A DNA stretch of 50,428 nt from JAJZEO01 sp964477345 (GCA_964477345.1 CAYZDL010000012.1:1-50428); one strand, 5' to 3'; positions 1-7,286 are shown, counted from the stretch's first letter. A program made the numbers and translations. Notes: generated by a model not told the origin, from the sequence alone.

Positions 1-156
1 ATTCCTTATAAGGGCAGTGATGATTGGATTGAGCCTAAGCTCCAAGAGATTTATGCATGCTTGCTTTTAAATGCTGTTCCGGAATCTTCTTCAACTTGTG
101 ATCTCTGTCAATATCGGTTGTCTGTTAGTCAAATTTTAGCTTCTAATTCTCTTTAA
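1..156 (+). CDS. C-terminal end of a PD-(D/E)XK-nuclease-like protein (partial)
   Basis: The first frame is open from the window edge to a TAA at 154-156, giving 51 residues of a protein whose start lies outside. It contains a DDWIEP motif, a helix 'LQEIYACLL', a proline, and then CDLCQYR. A terminal C-x2-C-x-Y-R after a DDSWIEP-like segment is what I recall at the C terminus of some stand-alone PD-(D/E)XK superfamily nucleases, where the cysteines belong to a metal-binding tail. The catalytic core is outside the window, so the assignment rests on the tail only. The gene sits at the edge of the mobile region with the phage-like HGG protein next to it, which fits an accessory nuclease. The alternative is any small zinc-binding protein. 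Confidence 0.5.
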   Translation: MPYKGSDDWIEPKLQEIYACLLLNAVPESSSTCDLCQYRLSVSQILASNSL

Positions 157-283
157 AATTCCTATTTGAAGTATCATTGAGAGAAGTTTTCCCTAATGAT
201 TTCGATAAAAAGGGGAGTTTATGGGTAAATGGGAAAGGTAATGACTTTGGAAGCTCTCTATGCTGAATTTGTCTTAGCCAAAT

Positions 284-613
284 GTGCGCGTGCGTCATGG
301 GGTGCATATGGGTGAATGGTGGTTGCCGGAAAATTATTTGCGTTTGCAGGAGAGTCAGGATATCCATTGGAAAAATGCAAGGAGAAGAAAGCGTAATCGT
401 CCAGTTTGTGGAGCTAAATGTCGTGATGGGCATGCTTGTAATGCGAAAGTTGTAGTTGATTCCAAAACAGATAAGCCTATAAATGGTCGTTGTCGTATGC
501 ATGGAGGGTTGAGTTCAGGTGCGAAGACTGAAGAGGGAAAAGAGCGGTGTAGGCAAGCTGCACGAAAAGGGATGCTTGAATATTGGAAAAAGAAGAAATC
601 TGAAAAAAGCTGA
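284..613 (+). CDS. HGG-motif (HGGxSTG-like) phage-associated protein
   Basis: This is a small basic protein of up to 109 residues. The C-terminal half carries CGAKCRDGHAC, then CRMHGGLSSGAKTEEG, then a Lys-rich tail. The arrangement CGAKxRxGxxC ... RCxxHGGxSxGxxTxEG is the signature of the HGGxSTG family, small proteins common in prophages and integrative elements, of unknown biochemical role and probably metal- or DNA-binding. The start is uncertain: GTG at 284 is the longest option and ATG at 308 the nearest ATG. A separate 24-codon ORF begins at ATG 241 with a better ribosome site (AAAGGT) and ends at 315 in another frame, so the N terminus may be frameshifted. It supports a mobile-element origin for this end of the window. 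Confidence 0.6.
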   Translation: MRVRHGVHMGEWWLPENYLRLQESQDIHWKNARRRKRNRPVCGAKCRDGHACNAKVVVDSKTDKPINGRCRMHGGLSSGAKTEEGKERCRQAARKGMLEYWKKKKSEKS

Positions 614-700
614 GTGATTTAGAATTTCTCTGAATAATGTGGTTTTTCTCTACATGATATTTACTTTTAGTTACTCTTCAACTTTTTATTGGAGTAATTT

Positions 701-2083
701 ATGAGATTCTTGATTTGTTTGATTTCCTGTTTTTCGCTCGTGCTTTCTGCTGATGAGCAGATACTAACTTTAGGTGAACATGGAAGTGTTCGATATATTA
801 GCGATGATCAACATCTTTTACAGGTAGAACGGCTTTCTCCTTCAGATGAGGTGATGTATACACATTCATATTGTTATGATGAGAGTGGTAGGCTAGTTTC
901 GGAGAGCTTGATTGGGGATTTGGGGGAAGTTGTTTATGAGGGTGATAGAGTTGTTAAGAGTCCTTTCGGTTTGGAAGTATGCGAATATGATGAGAATCAT
1001 AATCTTATAAAACATACATTTGACGGTGTTTTGAGGGAATATGCCTATAATGAATTGAATCAGATGATTGCAGGAGATGTAGAGCAACTTTGTCTGTATG
1101 ATTCTTTTGGGAATGTGGTGCAGAGAGGCGAAGATCAATTCATTTATGATGATGAAAATAACTTGGGTAAGGTTATTACTCCTGATTACGTGATCGAGTA
1201 CTCGTATGATCGTTTTGGAAGAAGGATATCTAGAACGATTAATGAGGAGACTGAATATTATATCTATTTTGGTAACAATGAAATGGCGATTTTTGATAGA
1301 AATTCACAGGTTAAGGAACTTCGTATACCTGGATTATCAACGCATAAAGATATTTTAAGACCAATTGCAATAGAGACAAACGATGCAATTTATGCACCTA
1401 TTCATGATGTGCAGGGTAATATCATACGTTTGATTAACATTTCTAATAGAGAAGTGATTATGACCCATAGTGAAGATCCTTTTGGTAGGGATCTTCCCGA
1501 TAATGCACCAACTTCATGGATATTTGCAGGAAAATGCTATGATAAAGAAGCACGACTTGTTTATTTTGGAAGGCGTTATTATGCTCCGGATCTTAAACAG
1601 TGGCTTACGTCTGATCCTATGGAACAGGGGCCTAATTTCTATCAGTACTGTCTTGATAATCCATTTGCCTATTGTTGTGATCCAAATGGTGAATGGGCTA
1701 TACCATTATTAAGTATTGCTTGGGGTGCCGGAGCTACCATTACTGCTCCAATTTGGGCTCCTTATGCAATAGCGGCAGCTGCTGGAGCAACAGTTGGTTA
1801 TTGGGGTTATAAAGCATATGATCATTGGCAGGAGAGCAAAAAAGATGAGCCTCCATTTAATGGCAAAGAATTAGGAACTGATCCTTCAAAGTGCCCGGGA
1901 GAGGGTTTTGTTTGGAAGGGAAAAGGTGATCCAAAGAGTGGAAGAGGTAATTGGTATAATCCAAAAACTGAGGAAAAACTTCACCCAGATTTAAAACATC
2001 CGGAACCAAAAGGTCCTCATTGGGGTTATAAGGATCCAAATGGGCAAGAATACGATCTTTTCCTTGATGGAAATTGGAAGTAA
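701..2083 (+). CDS. Secreted Rhs-repeat polymorphic toxin, tip of Ntox37 type
   Basis: This 460-residue protein starts at an ATG preceded by GGAG at 7 bases. Residues 1-17 form a signal peptide. A YD-repeat region follows (short Y-D/E-x-x-G-R units, for example YSYDRFGRRI), and then the Rhs-associated core: FGRRYYAPDLKQWLTSDP near residue 289 and NPFAYCCDPNG near 325. After the core comes a hydrophobic stretch (about 335-370) and then a tip from about residue 398 with CPGEGFVWKGKG, LHPDLKHPEP (His428, Asp430, His433) and GPHWGY (His440). That tip looks like the polymorphic toxin type 37 family, predicted nucleases; I name it from memory of the motif. The protein is short for an Rhs, a mini-Rhs with only a few repeats. 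The next gene is its likely immunity partner. Confidence 0.8.
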   Translation: MRFLICLISCFSLVLSADEQILTLGEHGSVRYISDDQHLLQVERLSPSDEVMYTHSYCYDESGRLVSESLIGDLGEVVYEGDRVVKSPFGLEVCEYDENHNLIKHTFDGVLREYAYNELNQMIAGDVEQLCLYDSFGNVVQRGEDQFIYDDENNLGKVITPDYVIEYSYDRFGRRISRTINEETEYYIYFGNNEMAIFDRNSQVKELRIPGLSTHKDILRPIAIETNDAIYAPIHDVQGNIIRLINISNREVIMTHSEDPFGRDLPDNAPTSWIFAGKCYDKEARLVYFGRRYYAPDLKQWLTSDPMEQGPNFYQYCLDNPFAYCCDPNGEWAIPLLSIAWGAGATITAPIWAPYAIAAAAGATVGYWGYKAYDHWQESKKDEPPFNGKELGTDPSKCPGEGFVWKGKGDPKSGRGNWYNPKTEEKLHPDLKHPEPKGPHWGYKDPNGQEYDLFLDGNWK

Positions 2084-2085
2084 CT

Positions 2086-2727
2086 ATGGAAAAACAAATA
2101 ATGAAAACACCACTTAAATGTGATGAAGCAAAGGAATATTGCTTAGGTGTTTTGAGCGATGGTAATGCTTTAGCTAAGGAGCTTCTAAAAGTGGTCAATT
2201 TTGACGATGGCAAGTTTTTTGCTGTGACTGCTCAAAGTGCAGGTATAAATGGAATTTATAATTTTCGATTCGGAGGCATTCTTCCTGAGAATCCTTTAGA
2301 AACAATGGTCGTTTTAGGAAAAGAATACCCGGCGAGAAAAAAATCTACCTCTGTTTTGGAACTTGCCCAATATTTAGATGAGTTATTGGGGAAGAATAAA
2401 AACTTGTGGTGTCTATTTGAGGATCTAGTACGATCGAAGAGTGATTTTTTAGGAGAACAGACTGAAGAAAATACCGCCTACTTTGAGGAAGAGGTGTTTT
2501 ATTATTTAAGGGGAGATGAGTTTTCTTTAGAAAAGGGGATGCACCTAATTCGATATAGTAATGCTCAGTGGTATTATATGAACGTAATTACTTCAGAGCC
2601 AATTTTGTCTGTCCAAGATAACTTAACAATAGAATTAATTCGGGATATCGCAGCTAAGACTACTAACATTGTCATAGGAGCTTATGATATGGAAGGGTAT
2701 GTCGTTTGGGAGAAAAATGTTAGATAA
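2086..2727 (+). CDS. Immunity protein for the Rhs toxin at 701-2083
   Basis: This 213-residue cytosolic protein has no signal peptide or membrane segment. The ATG at 2086 lies 2 bases after the toxin stop, and GGAAG inside the toxin's last codons gives the ribosome site; the in-frame TTG at 2074 is less likely. The C-terminal stretch NIVIGAYDMEGYVVWEK closely matches MIVVGAYDGEGYICWEK in the gene at 14067-14657, which lies directly after a second Rhs gene with the same kind of toxin tip. The same toxin tip followed by the same C-terminal immunity signature in two places is the main evidence for a cognate pair. The N-terminal halves of the two proteins differ strongly. No named immunity family is assigned. 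Confidence 0.7.
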   Translation: MEKQIMKTPLKCDEAKEYCLGVLSDGNALAKELLKVVNFDDGKFFAVTAQSAGINGIYNFRFGGILPENPLETMVVLGKEYPARKKSTSVLELAQYLDELLGKNKNLWCLFEDLVRSKSDFLGEQTEENTAYFEEEVFYYLRGDEFSLEKGMHLIRYSNAQWYYMNVITSEPILSVQDNLTIELIRDIAAKTTNIVIGAYDMEGYVVWEKNVR

Positions 2728-2729
2728 AT

Positions 2730-3737
2730 TTAAGATTTAATATCTATCTGTTCAACTTCCTTAACCGATTGTAGAAAGTGTTTTTCAATAGTGGATAACA
2801 AATTGCTTTCCAACTTATCTTGATATTTTTGGTATTCTTCTCGAGCTTTGTTAAGTGCAGCCTGATGGCTGATTTTTCCTGCATGTGAAAGAATGTTTCC
2901 GGTAGTTATGCGTAGAAAATCATCTAATTTGATTACCCAGTCTTTCATGTGCATAGGTTGTTTGTTTAAAGCTTGGAGTTCTGCAAAATCGAGATACATT
3001 GAAACAAGCCGATTTAAGATGTTTAATTCGTCAGCATTTAGATAATTTTTAGCAATTTCAGTATCTGTCTTATGAATGTTTTTTCCGGATCAAGAGGTTA
3101 ATCCCATATGTTCTTTGGTTGCATCGGCTCTTTCATAAATAACTTCAGCTGCAGTATGACGGTGGGCAACCCAATGCATTTTATTTTGGACAATGCGGAA
3201 AAACTCTTTAGATGTCTCAATGTTAGGATCATAATCAATACTTGTTGCATAAATATCTAAGACTTTTCTCCAAAAGACCTTTTCTGAAGAGCGGATATCT
3301 CGAATACGAGAAAGAAGTTCGTCAAAATAGTTGCCCCCGCCAAGACGCTTTAATCTCTCATCATCCAATGCAAACCCTTTAATCAGATACTCTTTTAATC
3401 TAGCTGTTGCCCAAATACGAAATTGGGTGCCTCTGTGCGAGCTAACTCTGTAACCGACTGAAATTATGACGTCTAGATTGTAATGTAATACCTCATAGTT
3501 TTTACCATCGGTGGCAGTTGTCCGGAATTTCCGGATAACTGCATTTTCGTATAGTTCACCTTCTTTGAAAATATTTTGTATGTGTTCGGAAATGGTTCTT
3601 TTGTCTTTATTAAATAATTCAGCCATTTGTGCTTGAGAAAGCCATACGCTCTCATCAAGAAGTCTGACTTCTATTCGAGTTTGCCCATCTTCTGTTTGAT
3701 AAAGAATAAGGGAGCTGTCAATGAGAGCGCTATCCAT
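2730..3737 (-). pseudogene. rhuM: RhuM-family protein gene interrupted by one in-frame TGA
   Basis: Two open segments lie in the same frame: 215 codons (3737-3093) and about 120 codons (3089-2730), separated only by a TGA at 3092-3090. Together they give a 335-residue protein of normal RhuM length. The N-terminal part has the family's winged-helix-like start (VWLSQAQMAELFNKDKRTIS) and GTQFRIWAT; the part before the stop ends KEHMGLTS; the part after the stop continues SGKN and later AKNYLN, YLDFAELQA, MKDWVIKLDDFL and HAGKISH, all typical of RhuM. The stop falls where relatives, as I recall, have an aromatic residue, so a TGG-to-TGA change is a simple explanation. RhuM is known from Salmonella pathogenicity island 3 and is common in mobile elements; its function is unclear. 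The 3' end faces the immunity gene, only 2 bases away. Confidence 0.85.
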
Positions 3738-3933
3738 AATTTCTTTGTAGGGTTAAAAATAAAAATTCTATAGGACTAGATGTTTTACTTCACGATTTTC
3801 CGCATTTTTTACGCAAGTGACCTGAACTTTAAGAAATATTTCTGAATACGATGGAATCTTTCAACTTCGGGCTTCCTTAGAAAACTCAGCTCTGGCATAT
3901 TCTAGTGTGTTCAGAGTTTTCTGAGGAGACCGT

Positions 3934-3975
3934 CTGTTAATCTATTGGTCGTAGGTTCGAATCCTTCAGCCGGAG
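3934..3975 (+). repeat. Copy 1 of a 42-bp tRNA-Asn 3'-end fragment (att-like)
   Basis: These 42 bases are identical to 7175-7216. They read as the 3' part of a tRNA: an anticodon loop CTGTTAA (GTT, Asn), a variable region, a T-arm with GGTTCGAATCC and an acceptor strand ending CCGGAG. The upstream bases do not form the matching anticodon 5' stem, D-arm or 5' acceptor strand, so this is not a tRNA gene. Such 3'-end fragments are the usual cores of attachment sites used by tyrosine integrases, and a broken integrase follows at 4134-4795. The T-stem has one mismatched pair. Confidence 0.8.
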
Positions 3976-3987
3976 AATCTTGTATTT

Positions 3988-4019
3988 AAAGCAGTTGGGA
4001 GTGTTTCTTGACTGCTTTT
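3988..4019 (+). terminator. Probable rho-independent terminator after the tRNA fragment
   Basis: An 8-bp perfect inverted repeat (AAAGCAGT at 3988-3995 and ACTGCTTT at 4011-4018) with a 15-base loop is followed by a run of T. It lies 12 bases after the tRNA-Asn fragment, where a tRNA terminator or element-border signal would sit. Confidence 0.5.
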
Positions 4020-4133
4020 TTTATCCCCAAAAGAAGTCGATGCTCCACTCTCAAAAAAGGTGTCAAAAGAATCCTCAAAAAGTCCGATAAGCAGACTTAC
4101 AAGGAGGATATTCTTTTGTGTCATATCGTGTAG

Positions 4134-4795
4134 CCATACGTAAGGTATATCGCGGCGATTAGCCATGTTTTTACCGTCGGTATAAAGGAATTTGGCTGGG
4201 TAGAATCTTCACCTGTTTCTAAGATCTCCAAACCGAGAGAACCTGCTGGAAGGGTGTGCTTTTTGAGTGATGAAGAGAGGGAGAGACTACTAAATGCCTG
4301 CAAGGAGAGTGAGAGCCCCATTTTGTATACTGTGGTTGTCTTGGCGATCAGCACGGGAATGCGCTCAGGTGAGCTAATGAATCTCACTTGGTCACAGGTA
4401 GATCTTGCAAGACAGCAGATCATTTTAGAGGAAACCAAGAATGGCAGCTGTAGAACGATTCCACTTGCGGGCGTGCCCTGGGGCTATTGAAGAAGCTTCT
4501 TGAGGAGAGGGGGCTTAAAACACAGCTCCTATTTCCAGGAAAGGTGACATCGAAACCTATTGCAATACGTCGACCCTGGCTTACAGCTTTGAAGAAGGCT
4601 GGAATCGAAGATTTTCGATTTCATGATCTCAGGCACTCTGCGGCGAGTTATATGGCGATGTCGGGGTTAAGCCTTGTAGAGATCGGAATTTTGTTAGGAC
4701 ATAAGCGTTTGGAGGTCACGAAGCGGTACAACCACTTGCCGCAGAAACATATTTTTAAGGTGGTTGAGCGGATGAATAACGAGATTTTTGGATAG
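4134..4795 (+). pseudogene. Tyrosine integrase, N-terminally truncated and frameshifted
   Basis: Two overlapping frames together encode the catalytic domain of a phage-type tyrosine recombinase. Frame 1 runs from just after a TAG at 4131 (AAISHVFTVGIKEFGW, then PREPAGR and FLSDEERERLL) to GMRSGE with the first catalytic Arg, ending at 4490. Frame 2 (from about 4485) continues with LLFPGK, FHDLRHSAAS (His and Arg), LLGHK (His) and RYNHL (Tyr). All catalytic residues survive. The shift lies near 4475-4487 in a G/C-rich patch, and the N-terminal arm-binding domain of roughly 150 residues is missing. It sits beside the att-like tRNA-Asn fragment and was probably the recombinase that targeted it. 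Its 3' end is part of the 113-bp direct repeat described below. It should be inactive. Confidence 0.85.
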
Positions 4796-4880
4796 CTGGG
4801 TAGATCTATAGTTCGGCCTTTTTCGCCCATTTTCCCCAACGATAATGGGCGTAAAGACTCATTAGGAACAAAAACATCAT
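4768..4880. repeat. 113-bp direct repeat, left copy
   Basis: Positions 4768-4880 match 5510-5622 with a single difference (C versus T in the stretch after CGGCCTTTTTCG). The copy contains the last 28 bases of the integrase gene plus 85 bases beyond its stop. The offset is 742 bp, and the DNA between the copies (4881-5509) holds a toxin-tip/immunity pair. The near identity implies a recent event or gene conversion. Confidence 0.95.
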
Positions 4881-4960
4881 CACGACACAGAGATTCATCT
4901 ATACCCTGCATAATGGAATCGACTTTCAACCTCACCCAGTTAAAGCCTGAGGAAGAGGGG

Positions 4961-5284
4961 TTATTGTTCTTCATAGGTCAAAATCGTGCCTTCCAATAAG
5001 GATAAAAAACAACGACCATTCTTTTCTTCGTGCAAAACTTCCAGACATTTTCGTTCTTGATCAAGAATTCTAACTTCAGAACAATTTTCTAAACTCAGAG
5101 ATGCGATACTTTGGTTTAACATTCGAACGATAACACCAACATGATTTTCATAAATTGATAAAACTAAAGTGATTTCAAAGCCATCAGCTCTGTTTGTTTT
5201 AAACCAATATATTCCCTTTTCTTCATCAGTATGACTCATCAATTCATCAAAGAATATAAGTAATTCCGTAATATCAGCTTTCAT
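4961..5284 (-). CDS. Immunity protein of an orphan toxin-tip cassette
   Basis: This 107-residue acidic cytosolic protein contains LLIFFDELMSHTDEE, WFKTNRADGFEITLVLSIYE, SLENCSEVRILD and GRCFLSLLEG. I recall small proteins with this pattern (FFDELM, then a beta-rich stretch with SIYE and LENC, then CFLSL) beside polymorphic toxin tips, but I cannot name the family. Its start ATG overlaps the stop of the gene at 5281-5505 by 4 bases (ATGA), the usual coupling of a toxin tip with its immunity gene. The pair is enclosed by the 113-bp repeats. Confidence 0.6.
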   Translation of the reverse strand: MKADITELLIFFDELMSHTDEEKGIYWFKTNRADGFEITLVLSIYENHVGVIVRMLNQSIASLSLENCSEVRILDQERKCLEVLHEEKNGRCFLSLLEGTILTYEEQ

Positions 5285-5505
5285 TTTTTACCTTTTGAAA
5301 TAACAGTGATAACATCCCCACTTTCATTTAGAATAACCTCAACGTTTGTACTACCGGGGTTTTTAATTTCTGCTTCAACGACAGAAGGAGGAATTCCACG
5401 AGGATCTGGTTTTCTAGTCCTCATCCATTCTCCAAACTCATCTGTGCAAGGCTCCAAGCCTTCCGCCTTGGCTCTTTTTAATGCTCGAGTTTCTAGTTCT
5501 GCCAT
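5281..5505 (-). CDS. Orphan toxin C-terminal tip
   Basis: This 74-codon ORF is cut off from any delivery domain. It reads ALKRAKAEGLEP, EFGEWMRTRKPDPRGIPP, then VEAEIKNPGSTNVEVILN and GDVITVISKGKK. The final strand-rich part with an ILN-x-x-GDVITVI-x-KG ending is the sort of C terminus seen in contact-dependent or Rhs toxin tips. The reading frame stays open upstream of the ATG at 5505 into the 113-bp repeat (RYSSAV before the Met), so the true left end of the tip is not defined. It overlaps its presumed immunity gene by 4 bases. As an orphan it may serve as a donor for tip exchange or be dead. Confidence 0.5.
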   Translation of the reverse strand: MAELETRALKRAKAEGLEPCTDEFGEWMRTRKPDPRGIPPSVVEAEIKNPGSTNVEVILNESGDVITVISKGKK

Positions 5506-5509
5506 AACT

Positions 5510-5622
5510 GCGGATGAATAACGAGATTTTTGGATAGCTGGGTAGATCTATAGTTCGGCCTTTTTCGTCCATTTTCCCCAACGATAATGGGCGTAAAGAC
5601 TCATTAGGAACAAAAACATCAT
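5510..5622. repeat. 113-bp direct repeat, right copy
   Basis: This is the second copy of the repeat at 4768-4880 (one mismatch). Here the integrase 3' bases are present without the rest of the gene. On the minus strand the repeat forms the C-terminal codons of the membrane protein gene ending at 5548. Its left neighbour is the toxin tip and its right neighbour is that membrane gene. Confidence 0.95.
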
Positions 5623-5958
5623 ACTGACTTGATATATTGATAATAAGCGGCCAGAGGATTTATTAAGTTTCAAGATAAGAAAACAAACAGACCAGCCAAG
5701 AACGTTCTTTGCAATGAAAAGCAGGCCTTGTTTTATCCCCTTGTCAAAGGAATCGGGAATCTTGCCTTTAATCAAATATCGTGGCACTGACAGAAGTAAT
5801 AAGAGGGCAAATAGTATAGAAAAGTTATACAACGTCGGTCTTAAAATTGGATCTGAATAGGCATCTCCTACAAGGAAGCACCAAGTAGTAAAGAAAAAAA
5901 TAATCGCCGAGTTAGTGAGGCAATAGGGAATAAACCAAAAAAATCTTTTTAATAACAT
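5548..5958 (-). CDS. Small multi-span membrane protein
   Basis: This 136-residue protein is rich in hydrophobic stretches: about residues 7-30, 45-60, 80-95 and 108-122, suggesting four membrane spans. It ends LYAHYRWGKWTKKAEL. No family is recognised. The last 25 codons are encoded in the right 113-bp repeat, so the sequence also exists at the left copy without the upstream part. It runs toward the integrase remnant. The gene at 5964-6224 lies just upstream on the same strand. Small four-span proteins beside toxin fragments can be immunity proteins against pore- or envelope-acting toxins; that is only inference here. Confidence 0.5.
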   Translation of the reverse strand: MLLKRFFWFIPYCLTNSAIIFFFTTWCFLVGDAYSDPILRPTLYNFSILFALLLLLSVPRYLIKGKIPDSFDKGIKQGLLFIAKNVLGWSVCFLILKLNKSSGRLLSIYQVSMMFLFLMSLYAHYRWGKWTKKAEL

Positions 5959-5963
5959 GCTTA

Positions 5964-6224
5964 TTACCTATTACTTACGCTAAAGCTGAATTCTACTCGG
6001 CTATTGTTTACATCAAACGCGTAATAGCCATTGTACCAGGGAGTGTCATTTGCGGGAGCAAAATAAATGCCTGGGGAGGTGTTTTCCACGACGCACTTGG
6101 CATATGAGGCCTCCCGATTGACTTTTTCCATACCAGTTAATGTAATTCGATCCTTCTGGATTGGTTGGTAAGAGGATGCATGGAGTATCTGAACAAGGGA
6201 CTTCTTCTCACCAAGAAAGTACAA
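5964..6224 (-). CDS. Hypothetical protein fragment, N terminus uncertain
   Basis: This 86-codon ORF is on the minus strand. The body from MEKVNREASYAKCVVEN to FSFSVSNR looks like a beta-rich extracellular fragment (PGIYFAPANDTPWYNGYYAFDV). Its first 20 codons overlap, on the other strand, the primase fragment at 6165-6458, whose family resemblance is better, so the real coding segment probably begins near 6135 and the 5' part was lost at a rearrangement junction around 6160. It has no recognised family. It may be the last piece of a secreted or toxin protein left beside the membrane gene, 5 bases downstream. Confidence 0.35.
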   Translation of the reverse strand: MYFLGEKKSLVQILHASSYQPIQKDRITLTGMEKVNREASYAKCVVENTSPGIYFAPANDTPWYNGYYAFDVNNSRVEFSFSVSNR

Positions 6225-6458
6225 ACAGCAGTGGCGAGTTATCGAGAGGAGAATAATGGCATCGAGATATTCTTAAGGGATCGCTGTGAGAAAGTCCCAG
6301 AGTTTTCGGTCAAATGCTCAGTCTTTAGAGATAGCGTTAGAGACTTCTGTAAGGAAGAAGGTCACCAAATTCCGAGCTATCCTGATATTACCCAGTACCT
6401 TGAAAGACAGGGATATCAAAAGACTCATCTTTGTGGGGGGACTTTTGGAGAGGCATAG
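6165..6458 (+). pseudogene. C-terminal fragment of a P4-type phage/plasmid primase
   Basis: The frame (TTG at 6165, first ATG at 6180) reads GLLLTKKVQTAVASYREENNGIEIFL, then CEKVPEFSVKCSVFRDSVRDFCKEEGHQIPSY and a final LERQGYQK. This matches the C-terminal part of D5/P4-family primase-helicases, with the V-x-x-A-x-x-x-YR-x-EN helix, then FL-x-x-x-C, then a Y/F-x-x-WC-x-x-x-G wing. The ATPase and primase domains are absent, so this is a remnant of an integrated phage or plasmid. It lies between the two att-like tRNA fragments, consistent with the interior of a decayed element. Confidence 0.55.
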
Positions 6459-6497
6459 AGATTAAAAAAGTAGAAGAGTGAAGTTAGTGGAGTAATA

Positions 6498-6560
6498 TTC
6501 ACAGGTGTTACTCTCTTTCTTCTAGAAAACAATTGAAATGGTTATGGCAATACCTGTGAA
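6498..6560. repeat. Inverted repeat upstream of the HTH-like gene
   Basis: TTCACAGGT (6498-6506) and its exact complement ACCTGTGAA (6552-6560) lie 45 bases apart, flanked by further partial complementarity (GAAGTTAGTG on the left, TAACTTCACT on the right). It precedes the small HTH-like gene at 6596 by 35 bases. It could be an operator pair for an autoregulator or a long hairpin; the sequence alone does not decide. Confidence 0.4.
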
Positions 6561-6595
6561 GGTAACTTCACTAAATTCATACAAGAGGTAAAACT

Positions 6596-6874
6596 ATGAA
6601 AGAAGAACAACATTCCTTACCAATGAATTGCGAACAACCCGAACCTATAAAAAAGAAATGCGATGCCATTCCTGATGAAAAAATAGGAGAAGCATTGACC
6701 AAGTATCGTAGATTGCAATATCGAGCCGCACAGGCGCTTGGCTGCGCACCCAGTACAGTTTCTGCTACTTGGTTGAATTCTTCTGATGTTGAGTCGTATA
6801 AAATCATAGCAACCTGTGTACAAGGTAAATTATCTTCGCACGAGTTAGTGTCTTTGTCTCGTATAGTTACTTGA
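6596..6874 (+). CDS. Small helix-turn-helix-like protein, probably 3' frameshifted
   Basis: The ATG at 6596 follows AGAGG at a good distance. The 92-residue product has YRRLQYRAAQALGCAPSTVSATW in its middle, resembling a helix-turn-helix (AAQALGCAPSTVS being turn and recognition helix) of phage-type regulators. Shortly after, the frame stops at 6874. Another frame is open from about 6866 to a TGA at 7023-7025 and reads LDSDDPVVLTLQKEYNVPNG and on to FSIKQAYLFRCIPAS, with composition like real protein, so the gene may continue to 7025 through a frameshift. It lies inside the tRNA-fragment-bounded island and behind the inverted repeat at 6498-6560, suggesting a regulator of the lost element. 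Confidence 0.45.
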   Translation: MKEEQHSLPMNCEQPEPIKKKCDAIPDEKIGEALTKYRRLQYRAAQALGCAPSTVSATWLNSSDVESYKIIATCVQGKLSSHELVSLSRIVT

Positions 6875-7174
6875 TTCAGATGATCCCGTCGTTTTGACTC
6901 TTCAAAAAGAGTATAATGTACCAAATGGACATCCTATGGATATTCTTAACTGTGATGATCTTTCACAAAAATTCAAATTTAGTATTAAACAGGCTTATCT
7001 CTTTCGGTGTATTCCAGCAAGTTGAGAGGGAAAGTATGCTCCACTTTTGCTCCAGTTGCCCACAACATTTCACCGAAAGTCACCGTTTTTGACCTTGATT
7101 AAAAATCTCTTGAAGCCTTATCATGGCTGCCGTTACACGAGGTGGAGTCCTGTGGAGGGCTGCTTTGCGCAAGA

Positions 7175-7216
7175 CTGTTAATCTATTGGTCGTAGGTTCG
7201 AATCCTTCAGCCGGAG
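7175..7216 (+). repeat. Copy 2 of the 42-bp tRNA-Asn 3'-end fragment (att-like)
   Basis: This copy is identical to 3934-3975 over 42 bases and marks the right border of the island. Again the 5' half of a tRNA is missing. The bases after it (GGAGTCC, then TGGAGGGTGCTTT and CGCGTAAG, 7213-7244) are imperfectly repeated just before it (GGAGTCC, then TGGAGGGCTGCTTT and GCGCAAG, 7144-7173), as if two junctions had accumulated side by side. The segment 6875-7143 between the HTH-like gene and this site shows nothing beyond the possible frameshifted gene tail to 7025. Confidence 0.8.
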
Positions 7217-7286
7217 TCCACATTGGAGGGTGCTTTCGCGTAAGCTTAAGTGCCCTTTCTATTTTTAGAAAAAAGGGTAAGAATCA

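Noticed and set aside
143..502. Minus-strand ORF of 119 codons
   Set aside because: It is antisense to the HGG-motif gene and has low-complexity composition without any family feature.
3086..3096. TGA as tryptophan or selenocysteine in RhuM
   Set aside because: Other genes in the window use TGA as a normal stop, and no selenocysteine insertion hairpin context was recognised.
3900..3975. A complete tRNA-Asn gene
   Set aside because: Only the anticodon loop, T-arm and 3' acceptor strand are present; the upstream bases cannot form the anticodon 5' strand, D-arm or 5' acceptor. The same holds for 7140-7216.
4121..4438. Minus-strand ORF across the integrase
   Set aside because: It is a shadow of the integrase frame; the plus strand encodes recognisable recombinase motifs.
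4648..4974. Minus-strand ORF of 108 codons spanning the left 113-bp repeat
   Set aside because: It runs antisense through the integrase catalytic domain; only the part at 4881-4974 could be real and nothing supports it.
4768..5622. Insertion sequence with direct repeats
   Set aside because: There is no transposase between the 113-bp copies, no terminal inverted repeats, and the repeats contain the integrase 3' end.
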